This document shows positions 26,856 to 35,716 of a DNA stretch of 64,000 nucleotides, piece by piece. Position 1 is the stretch's first letter; each line of letters opens with the position of its first letter. The notes beneath the pieces were generated by a model. That model was not told where the DNA came from and did no database searches. It saw only the letters and a list, made by a program, of their open reading frames with translations. The DNA comes from Robinsoniella peoriensis (GTDB lineage Bacteria > Bacillota > Clostridia > Lachnospirales > Lachnospiraceae): the NCBI RefSeq assembly GCF_000797495.1, contig NZ_JTGN01000004.1, positions 401,017-465,016 of the forward strand. The letters run 5' to 3'. A program made the translations under genes and the position numbers.

Positions 26856-27770
26856 TTAAATGATGAACTGACGCATATAGCGGTAACTAAGTTTCAGGGA
26901 ATCGATGATTTTTTCCTTTGATCCTTCAAATGCTTTGTCTTCAATTTCGATGCAGGAACAGCCGTCATATCCTATGTCGGTCAGAGCAGATACATATTTA
27001 CCCCAGTCCACATCCCCAAGCCCGGGAAGCTTTGGTGACATATATTCAAGAGGGTATGCCATAATACCTGTATCCTTTAATTTCTCCGGATAGATTTTAA
27101 TGTCTTTATAATGTACATGAAAAATTTTCTCCCGGAATTCATAAAGCGGTCTCAGATAATCAATACCCTGCCAGATAAAGTGTGAGGGATCGTAATTAAG
27201 TCCAAAATGTCTGCTGGGTATCAGAGAAAATACTTTCCGCCAGATTGCAGGAGTAGTCATGAGATTCTGTCCGCCCGGCCATTCATCAGGACCAAAAAGC
27301 ATGGGGCAGTTCTCAATAGCTATTTTCACGTCGTGTTTTTCAGCCAGCTCTATAATTGGCTTCCAAACCTTCTGAAATTCAGTAAGATTTTCTTCTATAG
27401 TCTTTGTCTGCATTCTTCCGATAAAAGTTGTAATCATAGGTACGCCGAGTCTGGGTGCGGCACAAATCATATTTTTTAAATGTTTAATATAGCAGTTTCT
27501 TTTTTCTGGATTTTCCGTAAGCATATTGGGATAATAAGCCAGGGCGGAGATTTCTATGTTTTTTTCGGTACAGTAAGCTTTGATTTCCTGGATTTTTCTT
27601 TCGTTCAGATTTTCGATATCAATATGGGTTACGCCGGCGTAGCGCCTGGATGCTTTTTCCACAGGCCAGCAGGCAACTTCCAGGCATTCATAACCAATGG
27701 AAACAGCAGTGTCTACCACTTCTTTAAAATCTTCCTGATCTAATATAGCAGTTACAAATCCTAATTTCAT
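26856..27770 (-). CDS. Sugar phosphate isomerase/epimerase-type TIM barrel
   Basis: 304 residues of the AP-endonuclease-2/xylose isomerase-like superfamily. Metal ligands expected for the family are visible: Glu in AIENCPM, His in LNYDPSHFIW, His in HVHYKDIK and Glu in CIEIED. It lacks a signal peptide. In anhydrosugar and C-glycoside pathways, proteins of this fold carry out beta-elimination or hydration of 3-keto sugars; the second such gene at 28179 makes that reading attractive. It is the first gene of the minus-strand arm, read from the promoter at 27881-27910. Confidence 0.87.
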   Translation of the reverse strand: MKLGFVTAILDQEDFKEVVDTAVSIGYECLEVACWPVEKASRRYAGVTHIDIENLNERKIQEIKAYCTEKNIEISALAYYPNMLTENPEKRNCYIKHLKNMICAAPRLGVPMITTFIGRMQTKTIEENLTEFQKVWKPIIELAEKHDVKIAIENCPMLFGPDEWPGGQNLMTTPAIWRKVFSLIPSRHFGLNYDPSHFIWQGIDYLRPLYEFREKIFHVHYKDIKIYPEKLKDTGIMAYPLEYMSPKLPGLGDVDWGKYVSALTDIGYDGCSCIEIEDKAFEGSKEKIIDSLKLSYRYMRQFII

Positions 27771-27854
27771 AGCAGTAATCCTTTCTTTTAAATGGGAGTA
27801 TTCATTGAGATTCCACGAAGAGAATCTTGTGATTAGTGACCATACAAAAAAAAT

Positions 27855-27866
27855 ATTTGCGCAAAT
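27855..27866. promoter_or_regulatory. Operator ATTTGCGCAAAT, minus-strand arm
   Basis: Perfect 12 bp palindrome just downstream of the minus-strand promoter -10. The identical 12-mer recurs at 28133-28144 and 37842-37853. Attributed to the LacI-family regulator at 35717-37750. Confidence 0.8.
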
Positions 27867-27880
27867 TTTACTACAAATCC

Positions 27881-27910
27881 ATCATAAACCGAAATACCTC
27901 TCTTTGTCAA
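27881..27910 (-). promoter_or_regulatory. Promoter of the minus-strand sugar genes
   Basis: On the minus strand: TTGACA (27910-27905), 18 bp, TATGAT (27886-27881). The start point would fall in or next to the operator at 27855-27866, a roadblock position. Confidence 0.7.
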
Positions 27911-28088
27911 TGATAAAAACCAGTTAATCATAGAAAAAATAGATGGTTCAGAAAAATAAGAGAAAAGGAATAACAGGGGAGATAATAAAAATACACAAAA
28001 ATAAAGGTGGGATTCCCCTATTTTCGATACTTTATTTGAGGAAAATATACAAAGTGATGATTTAGTAAGAGAAAAAAGAGAAATAATA

Positions 28089-28117
28089 TTGACAATGCAC
28101 AAAAGATAAGTTAATAT
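28089..28117 (+). promoter_or_regulatory. Promoter of the plus-strand sugar operon
   Basis: TTGACA (28089-28094), 17 bp, TAATAT (28112-28117). Together with the minus-strand promoter it forms a back-to-back divergent pair about 180 bp apart. Confidence 0.75.
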
Positions 28118-28132
28118 AAAACCACAAAACAA

Positions 28133-28144
28133 ATTTGCGCAAAT
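28133..28144. promoter_or_regulatory. Operator ATTTGCGCAAAT, plus-strand arm
   Basis: Same perfect palindrome as at 27855-27866, placed about ten bases past the predicted start point. The two operators are 278 bp centre to centre, so DNA looping between them is possible. Confidence 0.8.
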
Positions 28145-28178
28145 AAATAAAAATTTAGCGAAAAAGGAGAGGTTTATT

Positions 28179-28994
28179 ATGAAACTAGGATACATGACAA
28201 ATGCTTTTGGTCCATTGACAGGTGATGGAGGCGGCGTTACCAGCATGAAAGATGTAGGTTACGTGACAATGTGTGATGATGAAGATGCGATTTCTAAAAT
28301 TGCAGCCAGAGGATACCAATACATAGAAATATTTGAGGGCAATATACGCGCTTACAAAGATAATCCCGGTAAGTTCCTGGATATCTGCAGGAAATATGGT
28401 GTATCTGTTTTAGGCGTGTATGCAGGATGCCATTTTATTTATGAAGACGCGCTGGAAGACGAATTGTATAAATTAAAAGAGGTAACTTCCATTGCTAGTC
28501 AGCTGGGAGCCAGGCATATCGTACTGGGAGGCGGATCTATACACGGTTCGGGCATCAAGGAAGAAGATTATCCCAGATTGGCAAAAGGGATTGATCAGGC
28601 TGCTGAAATTATTTCAGAATACGGTTTAATCCCCAGCTATCATCCGCATTTGGGCTCACTGGCGGAAAAACCGGATCAGATCCATAAATTATTTTCCTTA
28701 ACGGATATTTCTTTCTGCCCGGATATTGCGCACTTGGCAGCAGGCGGGTCTGATGCCCTTCAAATGATAAAGCAGTATTATGACAGAATTAAATATGTAC
28801 ATCTTAAAGATTTGAATTCAGCCGGTGAGTTTGTACCATTAGGAAAAGGACGCATCAATCTGGAAGAAATTATTTCCTATTTAAAGGATAAGGGGTATGA
28901 GGGCGACTGGCTCGTAGAGATTGACGGGTATTCCGGAGATCCCTGTGAAGCTTGTGAAACATCTTATGAATATTTAAAAGGAAAGCTACTGTAA
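28179..28994 (+). CDS. Sugar phosphate isomerase/epimerase-type TIM barrel
   Basis: 271 residues of the same superfamily as 26856-27770 but clearly divergent in sequence. Family metal-site positions: Glu in YIEIFEGN, His in SYHPHLG, Asp/His in CPDIAHLAAGG, His in YVHLKDLN and Glu in LVEIDGY. First gene of the plus-strand operon, with GGAGAGG about ten bases before the ATG. It is the likely second lyase/hydratase partner in the 3-keto sugar route; alternative reading, a plain ketose epimerase. Confidence 0.87.
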   Translation: MKLGYMTNAFGPLTGDGGGVTSMKDVGYVTMCDDEDAISKIAARGYQYIEIFEGNIRAYKDNPGKFLDICRKYGVSVLGVYAGCHFIYEDALEDELYKLKEVTSIASQLGARHIVLGGGSIHGSGIKEEDYPRLAKGIDQAAEIISEYGLIPSYHPHLGSLAEKPDQIHKLFSLTDISFCPDIAHLAAGGSDALQMIKQYYDRIKYVHLKDLNSAGEFVPLGKGRINLEEIISYLKDKGYEGDWLVEIDGYSGDPCEACETSYEYLKGKLL

Positions 28995-29023
28995 TCACAG
29001 AAAGTACGAGGTGGAAAGATAAG

Positions 29024-30184
29024 ATGAAGAAGAAAATATTAAGTGTATTATTATCCGCAGTTATGGTTTGTTCTTTGGCAGCCTGCAGCACCACAACCGA
29101 TACAGTGACAACAACAGAGGGAAATAATGAAACAGCCGCAGGAACTTCTATACAGTCAGAGGATAATGAAACGGCCGCAGCCGGAGAAATCCTTTCCACG
29201 GGCCCTAACGGAGAGAGTGCTACTCCAGCCAGCGAATTGACGCTGACGGAGGAAGAAATTGCAAAAGTGAAGGAAGGCAAATATACAGCTGCCATTTCTT
29301 TCCACTATGGTGGAAATGACTGGTCTACTTCACAGCTTAAAGGTTTGACGGAGCGGTTTGCAGAGCTTGGTATTGAAATCGTTGCTACAACAGATGCTAA
29401 TTTCTCCGCAGAACAACAGGTGGCTGATATTGAAACCATTATGGCAAAAAGCCCGGATGTTCTCGTAAGTATTCCAACAGATGCCACAGCGACTGCGGAT
29501 GCTTTCCAGCGTGTTGCCGATGCCGGTACGAAACTGGTATTTATGGATAATGTGCCGAAAGGTTTTAAGGCAGGCGAAAATTATGTGGGAAGTGTTTCGG
29601 CAGATAACTACGGAAATGGAGTAATAGCAGCAGATTTAATCGGAGAGGCATTAAATGGCGAAGGAAAAATTGGTGTTGTCTATTATGATGTGGATTTTTT
29701 TGTGACAAATCAGAGGCTGGAAGCATTTGAGAAAACCATGAAAGATAAATATCCCAATATAGAGATTGTATCCAAAATGGGATTCCAGGATGAAAATGGC
29801 TGTGATGCGGTAGCGGATGCCATGCTGACACAGAATCCGGATATACAGGCTATTTTTGCTCATTGGGATATCCCTTGTGAAGGTGTGCTGTCGGCATTGC
29901 GTGCAGCAGGCAGGGATGATATTCTCCTGGCTACCATTGATCTGGGAAATAATGTGGCAAAAGAGATAGCAGCAGGCAAAATTTTAGGTCTTGGTGCACA
30001 GCTTCCATATGATCAGGGTGTGGCGGAAGCTAATATGGCGGCTTATGCATTACTGGGTAAAGAAGTGCCTGCTTATGTGGCGGTTCCGGCAAAAAGAGTA
30101 GATCATTCTAATATACTTCAGGCATATGAAGATGTATATCATGTACCTGCACCGGATTTTTTAAAGGATGCATACAAGGAATAG
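29024..30184 (+). CDS. Rbs-type sugar-binding lipoprotein
   Basis: 386 residues. Lipobox SLAAC at about 17-21, a threonine/glutamate-rich linker to about 65, then a type I periplasmic-binding fold from about residue 85 (YTAAISFHYGGNDW). The domain as a whole aligns by eye, without large gaps, with residues 367-677 of the LacI-family regulator at 35717 (YTAAISFHYAGKAW; SIPTDATATADAFQ versus AIPTDNEKTAHAFQ). It delivers the inducing sugar to the RbsA/RbsC-type importer downstream. A hairpin follows the stop, probably raising its yield relative to the ATPase. Confidence 0.93.
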   Translation: MKKKILSVLLSAVMVCSLAACSTTTDTVTTTEGNNETAAGTSIQSEDNETAAAGEILSTGPNGESATPASELTLTEEEIAKVKEGKYTAAISFHYGGNDWSTSQLKGLTERFAELGIEIVATTDANFSAEQQVADIETIMAKSPDVLVSIPTDATATADAFQRVADAGTKLVFMDNVPKGFKAGENYVGSVSADNYGNGVIAADLIGEALNGEGKIGVVYYDVDFFVTNQRLEAFEKTMKDKYPNIEIVSKMGFQDENGCDAVADAMLTQNPDIQAIFAHWDIPCEGVLSALRAAGRDDILLATIDLGNNVAKEIAAGKILGLGAQLPYDQGVAEANMAAYALLGKEVPAYVAVPAKRVDHSNILQAYEDVYHVPAPDFLKDAYKE

Positions 30185-30192
30185 TTATTTCG

Positions 30193-30235
30193 GCGGCTAT
30201 AGCGGGAATGAATTTTTAAATACGCTATAAGCCGC
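30193..30235 (+). promoter_or_regulatory. Intercistronic hairpin after the binding-protein gene
   Basis: GCGGCTATAGCG (30193-30204) pairs with CGCTATAAGCCGC (30223-30235), one bulged base. Only TTT follows, so partial termination or 3'-end protection of the upstream message is likelier than full termination. Confidence 0.6.
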
Positions 30236-30301
30236 TTTGACAGAAACAGTTAATTTTCACAGGACGCATGAAAGGTGCCTGTGATATACATGGAGGTCAA
30301 T

Positions 30302-31807
30302 ATGAGTCAATATGTATTAGAACTAAAAGGGATAAAAAAGTCCTTTGGAGCCGTATCGGTCCTAAAGGGGGTGGACTTCTCTCTTACAAAAGGAGAGGTA
30401 CATGCTCTGGTGGGAGGGAATGGTGCCGGTAAATCTACGCTGATGAAGATTATGACAGGCGTCTACACCAGGGACGATGGGGAGATCTATATAGATGACA
30501 GACAGGTAATGATTCACAGCACCCATGATGCGAAGGATAACGGGATTGCCATGATTTTTCAGGAACTGTCACTGGTGCAGACAATGACAGTGGCGGAAAA
30601 TATATTTCTGGGAGAGGAAGTAACCAGACATGGCATCCGGGATACCGCCTATATGAATAAAAAAGCCAAGGAAGTTCTGGATGAGCTGGGGATTGCTGCA
30701 GATCCTGATGTTCCGGTCAATAAACTCAGCGTGGGGATGAGCCAGATGATTGAAATTGCCAAAGCAGTTTCCAAGCAGGCACGTATACTGGTTTTGGATG
30801 AACCAACAGCAGCGCTTTCTGATTCTGAGACGGCAGAATTATTCAAGATGATAGGGGATTTGAAAGAAAAAGGGGTATCCATGGTATATATTTCCCATCG
30901 AATGAATGAGATTATGCAGATAGCCGATTCCATTACCATATTAAGGGACGGTGTCATTGTGCATAACGATGCAGTCTGTAATCTGACCCTGGATGATATT
31001 ATTGCACACATGATCGGCGGGGCAGGTGTGAATAAAAAGTTCGATTGGATAGAGCGCAAATATGATAAAAAGGGTGCGGATATTCTTACGGTTCAGCATC
31101 TGAATATTAACAGTAAGCTTCAGGATATTTCCTTCTCCCTTAAAAAAGGTGAAATTCTGGGTTTTGCCGGACTTATGGGAAGCGGAAGGACTGAAATTCT
31201 GGAAACTTTGTTTGGCGTCAGAAAAAAAGAAAGCGGTACGGTTTTGTTAAATGGAAAGGTAATCGAAGTGAAGAGTACCAGGGATGCTGTTAAAGCGGGG
31301 TTTGCCCTGATCCCGGAAGACAGGCGGAAACAGGGGCTGGTGCTGATTCATTCTGTTAAGGAAAATGCTATTTTGCCCATCGTAACGAAACTGAGAAAGA
31401 AGAAGATTCTGGTTGATGAAAAAGCAGCAGACGAAATGGTTGCAAAGAACATTGAGCAGCTGAATATTATCACGGATGGTATACAGAAGAGAATTAATCT
31501 GCTGTCCGGTGGAAATCAGCAAAAAGTTGTAATTGCCAAATGGCTGAATATGAATCCTCAGATCATGATGCTGGATGAACCCACAGCCGGTGTGGATATT
31601 GGAGCGAAGACGGAAATTATTGAACTGATCCGTAATTTTGCTGATGAGGGTAAGGGAGTAATTTTCGTGTCCTCGGAATTGACAGAGCTGATGGCGGTCT
31701 GTGACCGTATTATAATCCTGTATGATGGAAGGATTACGGGAGAAATAGAACGTAAAGAGATAAAAGCAGAGGAGGAGTTACAGTATGCAATCCAAAAAGG
31801 GGAATAG
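30302..31807 (+). CDS. Rbs/Mgl-type sugar ABC transporter ATPase (double domain)
   Basis: 501 residues with two nucleotide-binding domains. The first has Walker A GGNGAGKST, signature LSVGMSQ and Walker B ILVLDEPTAALSD. The second has the degenerate Walker A GLMGSGRTE usual for RbsA-type proteins, LSGGNQQK and IMMLDEPTAGVDIG. ATG 30302 is chosen for the GGAGGT five bases upstream; the frame opens earlier. It energises the permease whose start overlaps its end by 23 bp. Confidence 0.94.
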   Translation: MSQYVLELKGIKKSFGAVSVLKGVDFSLTKGEVHALVGGNGAGKSTLMKIMTGVYTRDDGEIYIDDRQVMIHSTHDAKDNGIAMIFQELSLVQTMTVAENIFLGEEVTRHGIRDTAYMNKKAKEVLDELGIAADPDVPVNKLSVGMSQMIEIAKAVSKQARILVLDEPTAALSDSETAELFKMIGDLKEKGVSMVYISHRMNEIMQIADSITILRDGVIVHNDAVCNLTLDDIIAHMIGGAGVNKKFDWIERKYDKKGADILTVQHLNINSKLQDISFSLKKGEILGFAGLMGSGRTEILETLFGVRKKESGTVLLNGKVIEVKSTRDAVKAGFALIPEDRRKQGLVLIHSVKENAILPIVTKLRKKKILVDEKAADEMVAKNIEQLNIITDGIQKRINLLSGGNQQKVVIAKWLNMNPQIMMLDEPTAGVDIGAKTEIIELIRNFADEGKGVIFVSSELTELMAVCDRIIILYDGRITGEIERKEIKAEEELQYAIQKGE

Positions 31808-32750
31808 ACTTGGGAATTTGCAGTGGGATAAGTATATGGTTTACATTATCTTTGTTGCCGTATTTATTGTATTCAGCGTAACGCTGGGAAATAAAGGGTT
31901 TTTAGGTGCGAATAACCTATTGAACGTCTTAAGGCAGACGGCAATGATATCCGTAATGGCAGTTGCCTGTACCTTTGTTATGGCTGCGGGACAGATTGAT
32001 TTGACGGTTGGAGCAGTTGCGGCAATGACAGCAATGATCGTGTCATTGATCCTGAAGAGTACCAACTCCATTTTACTCGCTTTGGCAGCCGGACTTGGAT
32101 TTGGATGCCTGGTAGGTCTGGTAAACGGTATATTAATCACAAAACTTCGTCTGCCGGCATTTTTGGCGACGATGGGTATGATGCAGGTAGTAAGGGGAAG
32201 CGCAATGTGGATAACGGATACGGCGGCAGTTCCCATTGAAAATACAGGATTTAATTTTATCTTTGGAGTGGGAAATATCGCCGGCATTCCGGTTTTGATT
32301 TTATGGACGGTTTTATTTTACATAATCGGCATTCTGATATTTAACAAAACAGCATTTGGACGCCATACACTTGCGACAGGCGGTAATGAAGTTTCGGCAG
32401 GGTACAGTGGAATTAATACCGTAAAAGTGAAGATCACCGCTTTTATTATGTCAGGTGCATTTGCAGCATTTGCGGGAATCATGTATGCAGCGCGTCTACA
32501 GGCAGGCCGTTATTCTTATGGAGACGGGGACGAGATGTCTGTCATAGCTGCAGTAGTACTGGGCGGAACCTCTATGTCAGGCGGCACAGGATCCGTAATC
32601 GGTGCATTATTTGGATCTATTTTAATGGGACTTATTAACAACGCATTGATTCTGGCTGGACTTAGCAGCGCACAGCAGACAATTGTCAAAGGGGCAATCA
32701 TTGTTGTTGCGGTTGCACTCAGTAATCTGGCGCAGAAGAAAAAGAACTGA
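31785..32750 (+). CDS. RbsC-type sugar ABC permease
   Basis: 321 residues, eight to ten hydrophobic helices, with the branched-chain/ribose permease landmarks GQIDLTVGAVAAMTA, LRLPAFLATMGMM, FGRHTLATGGNEVSAGYSGIN and GGTSMSGGTGSVIGALFG. GAGGAG precedes ATG 31785 inside the ATPase gene, so translation is coupled. It completes the importer with 29024 and 30302. Confidence 0.94.
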   Translation: MQSKKGNRLGNLQWDKYMVYIIFVAVFIVFSVTLGNKGFLGANNLLNVLRQTAMISVMAVACTFVMAAGQIDLTVGAVAAMTAMIVSLILKSTNSILLALAAGLGFGCLVGLVNGILITKLRLPAFLATMGMMQVVRGSAMWITDTAAVPIENTGFNFIFGVGNIAGIPVLILWTVLFYIIGILIFNKTAFGRHTLATGGNEVSAGYSGINTVKVKITAFIMSGAFAAFAGIMYAARLQAGRYSYGDGDEMSVIAAVVLGGTSMSGGTGSVIGALFGSILMGLINNALILAGLSSAQQTIVKGAIIVVAVALSNLAQKKKN

Positions 32751-32807
32751 CAATGATAAGGATAAAAATTGAGCGTTCAAACACATTGAACAGAGAGGAA
32801 AATGACA

Positions 32808-33983
32808 ATGAAAAAATTAAATGTAGGTTTAATCGGAGCAGGATTTATGGGAAAAGCACACGTAGTGGGGTATTCAAATTTGCCAAAACTATTTTGGCCG
32901 GCACCGGCAATGCCTGTTATGAAAACAATTTGTGATATTGAACCGGAAATTGCTGCGGATGCAAAAGAAAGATTTGGTTTTGAAAAATGGTGTTCCGATT
33001 ACCGGGAAATTATTCAGGATCCGGAAATAGATGTTGTAAGTATCTGTACGCCAAACAATGCCCATGCAGAAATCGCCATTGCTGCTCTGAAGGCAGGGAA
33101 ACATGTGATCTGTGAAAAGCCTATTGCTTCTACTTTGGAAGATGCAGAAAAAATGGCAAATGCAGCAGAAGAAGCGGCGAAACAGGGGATTATCAGCATG
33201 AATGCGTATCAGTACCGCCGGGTGCCTGCACTTGTACTTGCGAAAAAGTTCATCGATGAGGGTTCTCTTGGCAGGATATTGAATGTACGATGTACTTATC
33301 TGCAAAGCTGGTCTGCGGATCCTTCCTCACCGTTGTCCTGGAGATTTCAGAAAAAAGTGGCCGGAGCAGGTACTCTGGGAGATATTGCATCCCATGTAAT
33401 CGATATCGCGCAGTATCTGGCAGGAGATATTGATGAAGTAGTGTCTATGATGCAGACTTATATTACTGAAAGGCCGGTACAGGAAGGGGGGACGGACCTT
33501 CTGGGAACAGTCAAGATGGATTCCAATGCAAAGAAAGAGGCGGTGGATGTAGATGATGAAGACTCATTTCTGGTTCGTTTCAAGAGCGGTGCAGTGGGAA
33601 GCATTGAAGCCACCAGAAATGCATGGGGAAGGAACAATTTTATTACTGTGGAACTTCATGGAACACTTGGCAGCGTATGTTTTAATTATGAGAGGCTTAA
33701 TGAACTGCAGGTTTGCTGGGCAAACGATCCCGATGACAGGCGTGGATTTAAAACTATTTATACGGGTCCCGCGCATTTTTATGGAGATGCAACCTGGAAT
33801 ATTCCGGGCATGAATATCGGCTATGGAGAGCTGAAGGCGATTGAAATGTTTGACTTTGTAAGTGCTATTGTAAACGGAGAGCAGCCTTCTACCAGATTTT
33901 CCGTGGGATATGGAGTTGAGAAAGTTTGTGCAGCGGTAGCAAAATCTGCGGGCAGCAGGCAGTGGGAGAAGGTGCAGGAATAA
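32808..33983 (+). CDS. Gfo/Idh/MocA-family sugar dehydrogenase/reductase
   Basis: 391 residues, paralogue of 25665-26843. Rossmann motif GLIGAGFMGKAH, CEKPI, and GDIASHVIDIAQYLAG with the catalytic Asp/His positions. ATG 32808 is preferred over 32802 because GAGAGG is then correctly spaced. Ends the operon that begins at 28179. With its paralogue it would make an oxidise-then-reduce pair around the two TIM-barrel enzymes. It could equally be the first dehydrogenase, with the other being the terminal reductase. Confidence 0.9.
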   Translation: MKKLNVGLIGAGFMGKAHVVGYSNLPKLFWPAPAMPVMKTICDIEPEIAADAKERFGFEKWCSDYREIIQDPEIDVVSICTPNNAHAEIAIAALKAGKHVICEKPIASTLEDAEKMANAAEEAAKQGIISMNAYQYRRVPALVLAKKFIDEGSLGRILNVRCTYLQSWSADPSSPLSWRFQKKVAGAGTLGDIASHVIDIAQYLAGDIDEVVSMMQTYITERPVQEGGTDLLGTVKMDSNAKKEAVDVDDEDSFLVRFKSGAVGSIEATRNAWGRNNFITVELHGTLGSVCFNYERLNELQVCWANDPDDRRGFKTIYTGPAHFYGDATWNIPGMNIGYGELKAIEMFDFVSAIVNGEQPSTRFSVGYGVEKVCAAVAKSAGSRQWEKVQE

Positions 33984-34394
33984 GCGCTGAAATAAGGGCA
34001 GGATTATGAATAAGTAATGGAATAATTATTTAATGCCGGAGGATTTAATGATAGAGAAGGCGGGATAGGTTATGTATGGGTGTGTGTACATGATCTATTT
34101 CGTTTTTCGCGTTTTCTGATGACATATGCGCCACTACAGGCGAAAAGTTTATAAGGGATCAACTATTCATATTATATTTGTGTTTAACTAAGTAAAAACG
34201 TTTTGTGTTTTGGGAGCGTATGGTAATGAACAAGTGCAGAATGTTCCTTGTTCTTTGAGCAGATCAAGGCTTTAACCAGACTATTCATTTTAAAATACGC
34301 AGAAAGAATGATTGCTGTATACAGGCAAAATATAACATATTATTTATAAAAAAATCTATTAAGAAAATGTTGCAATTAAAAATAAAAATAGAAC
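33984..34394. other. Non-coding gap before the nuclease gene
   Basis: No gene is supported. It contains AAAACGTTTT (34195-34204), a palindrome of the LacI/CcpA half-site kind, and becomes very AT-rich after 34300. No clear terminator for the preceding operon was found. Confidence 0.5.
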
Positions 34395-34423
34395 TTGAAA
34401 TAATGATATAAGTGTTGTATAAT
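34395..34423 (+). promoter_or_regulatory. Promoter of the Rpn-type nuclease gene
   Basis: TTGAAA (34395-34400), 17 bp, TATAAT (34418-34423). The start codon is about 150 bp further on, so the leader is long. Confidence 0.7.
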
Positions 34424-34577
34424 GTAAAAAAGAAATACAGAGATACATTTCAAAAACACTTCTACTTCAAAAATTCTTAAGGCTCATCACTAATCTGGTA
34501 CATTTTCAGTACAGTTTCCCTTTAGATTTGATTATTAATTTTTGTGTCTTTGTATTCGGAATGAATAGGAGGAATTT

Positions 34578-35555
34578 ATGACACAAGAAAAAGATATCGC
34601 AGCAAAAATATTTCTGGGCAAGCCGGAACACTTCGCAGACTTATATAACGGAGCGTGTTTTAACGGAAATCAAATCATACACGCCGAAGATTTGGTTCCG
34701 CTGGACTCAGCACAGGAATATCTGCCGGGTAAAACGGATGCCGCTAAAAGGTCAGTACGTAGAAACCGTGACATCATTAAGAAAGCAGCTCTTGGGGCAG
34801 ATTTTCTAATTCTTGCCTGTGAAAACCAGGAGCATGTTCATTATGCAATGGTAATTCGTAATATGCTGTATGATGCTATGAATTATGCAGACCAGGTAAA
34901 GCAATTACAAAGAAACTATAAACAAACAGGGAAATATGGAACTGCAGAAGAATTCTTATCAGGCATGAAGAAAAAGGATAAGCTGCATCCGGTTTTTACA
35001 TTGGTGGTATACTTTGGAGAAAAACCCTGGGATGGCAGCCTGAATTTACACGATATGCTTCATTTGTCCGGTGATCTGGAGAAGTTCCTTCCATATTTGC
35101 CGAACTATAAATTAAATGTTTTGGATGTAAAACGGATAGCGCATCTGGAATATTTTCAAACAGACTTAAGAGAAGTATTTGGCATTATAAAATATGCTGA
35201 TGACAAGTGCCAAATGAAAGCCCATGTGGAGAAGAACAGGATCAGATACAGTAAGTTGCTTCGGGAAACGATAGAGATAATTTTTATCTTATTGGGTGAA
35301 GATTCAAAGATGGAAGAGATAATAGAACAGGCGCAGGTAAATGATAAGGAGGAATACGATATGTGTAAAGCATTTGAAGATATGAGAAGTGAAGGCCGAA
35401 TGGAAGGGCGTGTGGAAGGCCGAGTGGAAGGAGAACGGATGTTTGCAGAGCTAACGTTACATTTAATAAATGATAACCGAACCATAGATTTGAAAAAAGC
35501 GGTAACGGATAAAGATATAAGAGAAAATCTATATCAGGAATATAGTTTGGCATAA
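34578..35555 (+). CDS. Rpn/Transposase_31-family PD-(D/E)XK nuclease
   Basis: 325 residues. The N-terminal AAKIFLGKPEHFADLYN, the central DFLILACENQEHVHYAMVIRNM (nuclease D...ExQ motif) and HPVFTLVVYFGEKPWDG are hallmarks of the recombination-promoting nuclease family (PF04754-like). The C-terminus has the usual tandem EGR(M/V) tetrapeptides (about 272-287) followed by a short helical tail. Family members cleave DNA and stimulate RecA-independent recombination; they are often multicopy and laterally moved. Own promoter; AGGAGG about ten bases before ATG. It splits the sugar operon from its regulator, suggesting a later insertion. Confidence 0.85.
   Translation: MTQEKDIAAKIFLGKPEHFADLYNGACFNGNQIIHAEDLVPLDSAQEYLPGKTDAAKRSVRRNRDIIKKAALGADFLILACENQEHVHYAMVIRNMLYDAMNYADQVKQLQRNYKQTGKYGTAEEFLSGMKKKDKLHPVFTLVVYFGEKPWDGSLNLHDMLHLSGDLEKFLPYLPNYKLNVLDVKRIAHLEYFQTDLREVFGIIKYADDKCQMKAHVEKNRIRYSKLLRETIEIIFILLGEDSKMEEIIEQAQVNDKEEYDMCKAFEDMRSEGRMEGRVEGRVEGERMFAELTLHLINDNRTIDLKKAVTDKDIRENLYQEYSLA
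35391..35438 (+). repeat. Four 12 bp units in the nuclease gene
   Basis: Units start GAAGG and encode EGRM, EGRV, EGRV and EGER. Such tandem tetrapeptides are common in the C-terminal part of this family and can vary in number by slippage. Confidence 0.8.
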
Positions 35556-35616
35556 CAGTATATCCCTTGAAATGGATATTACTGAGGCTGTAAAGCCCTC
35601 TGGCTATGCATGATAT

Positions 35617-35637
35617 GAGCACCGGTTTCCGGTGCTC
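35617..35637. terminator. Hairpin between convergent genes
   Basis: GAGCACCGG, loop TTT, CCGGTGCTC: a perfect 9 bp stem between the nuclease gene and the LacI-type gene that converges on it. The tail is weak (TGCTTGGGTTT), so termination is plausible rather than certain. Confidence 0.55.
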
Positions 35638-35716
35638 TGCTTGGGTTTAGGACAGCATCACTTACTCACCTGACCCCAAATTATTCATAATGTTTTGCTA
35701 AAAGTGCGCTGCAAGG

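Noticed and set aside
34578..35555. Reading the Rpn-type gene as a true transposase or IS element
   Set aside because: No terminal inverted repeats or target duplications were found; the family is better described as a recombination-promoting nuclease.
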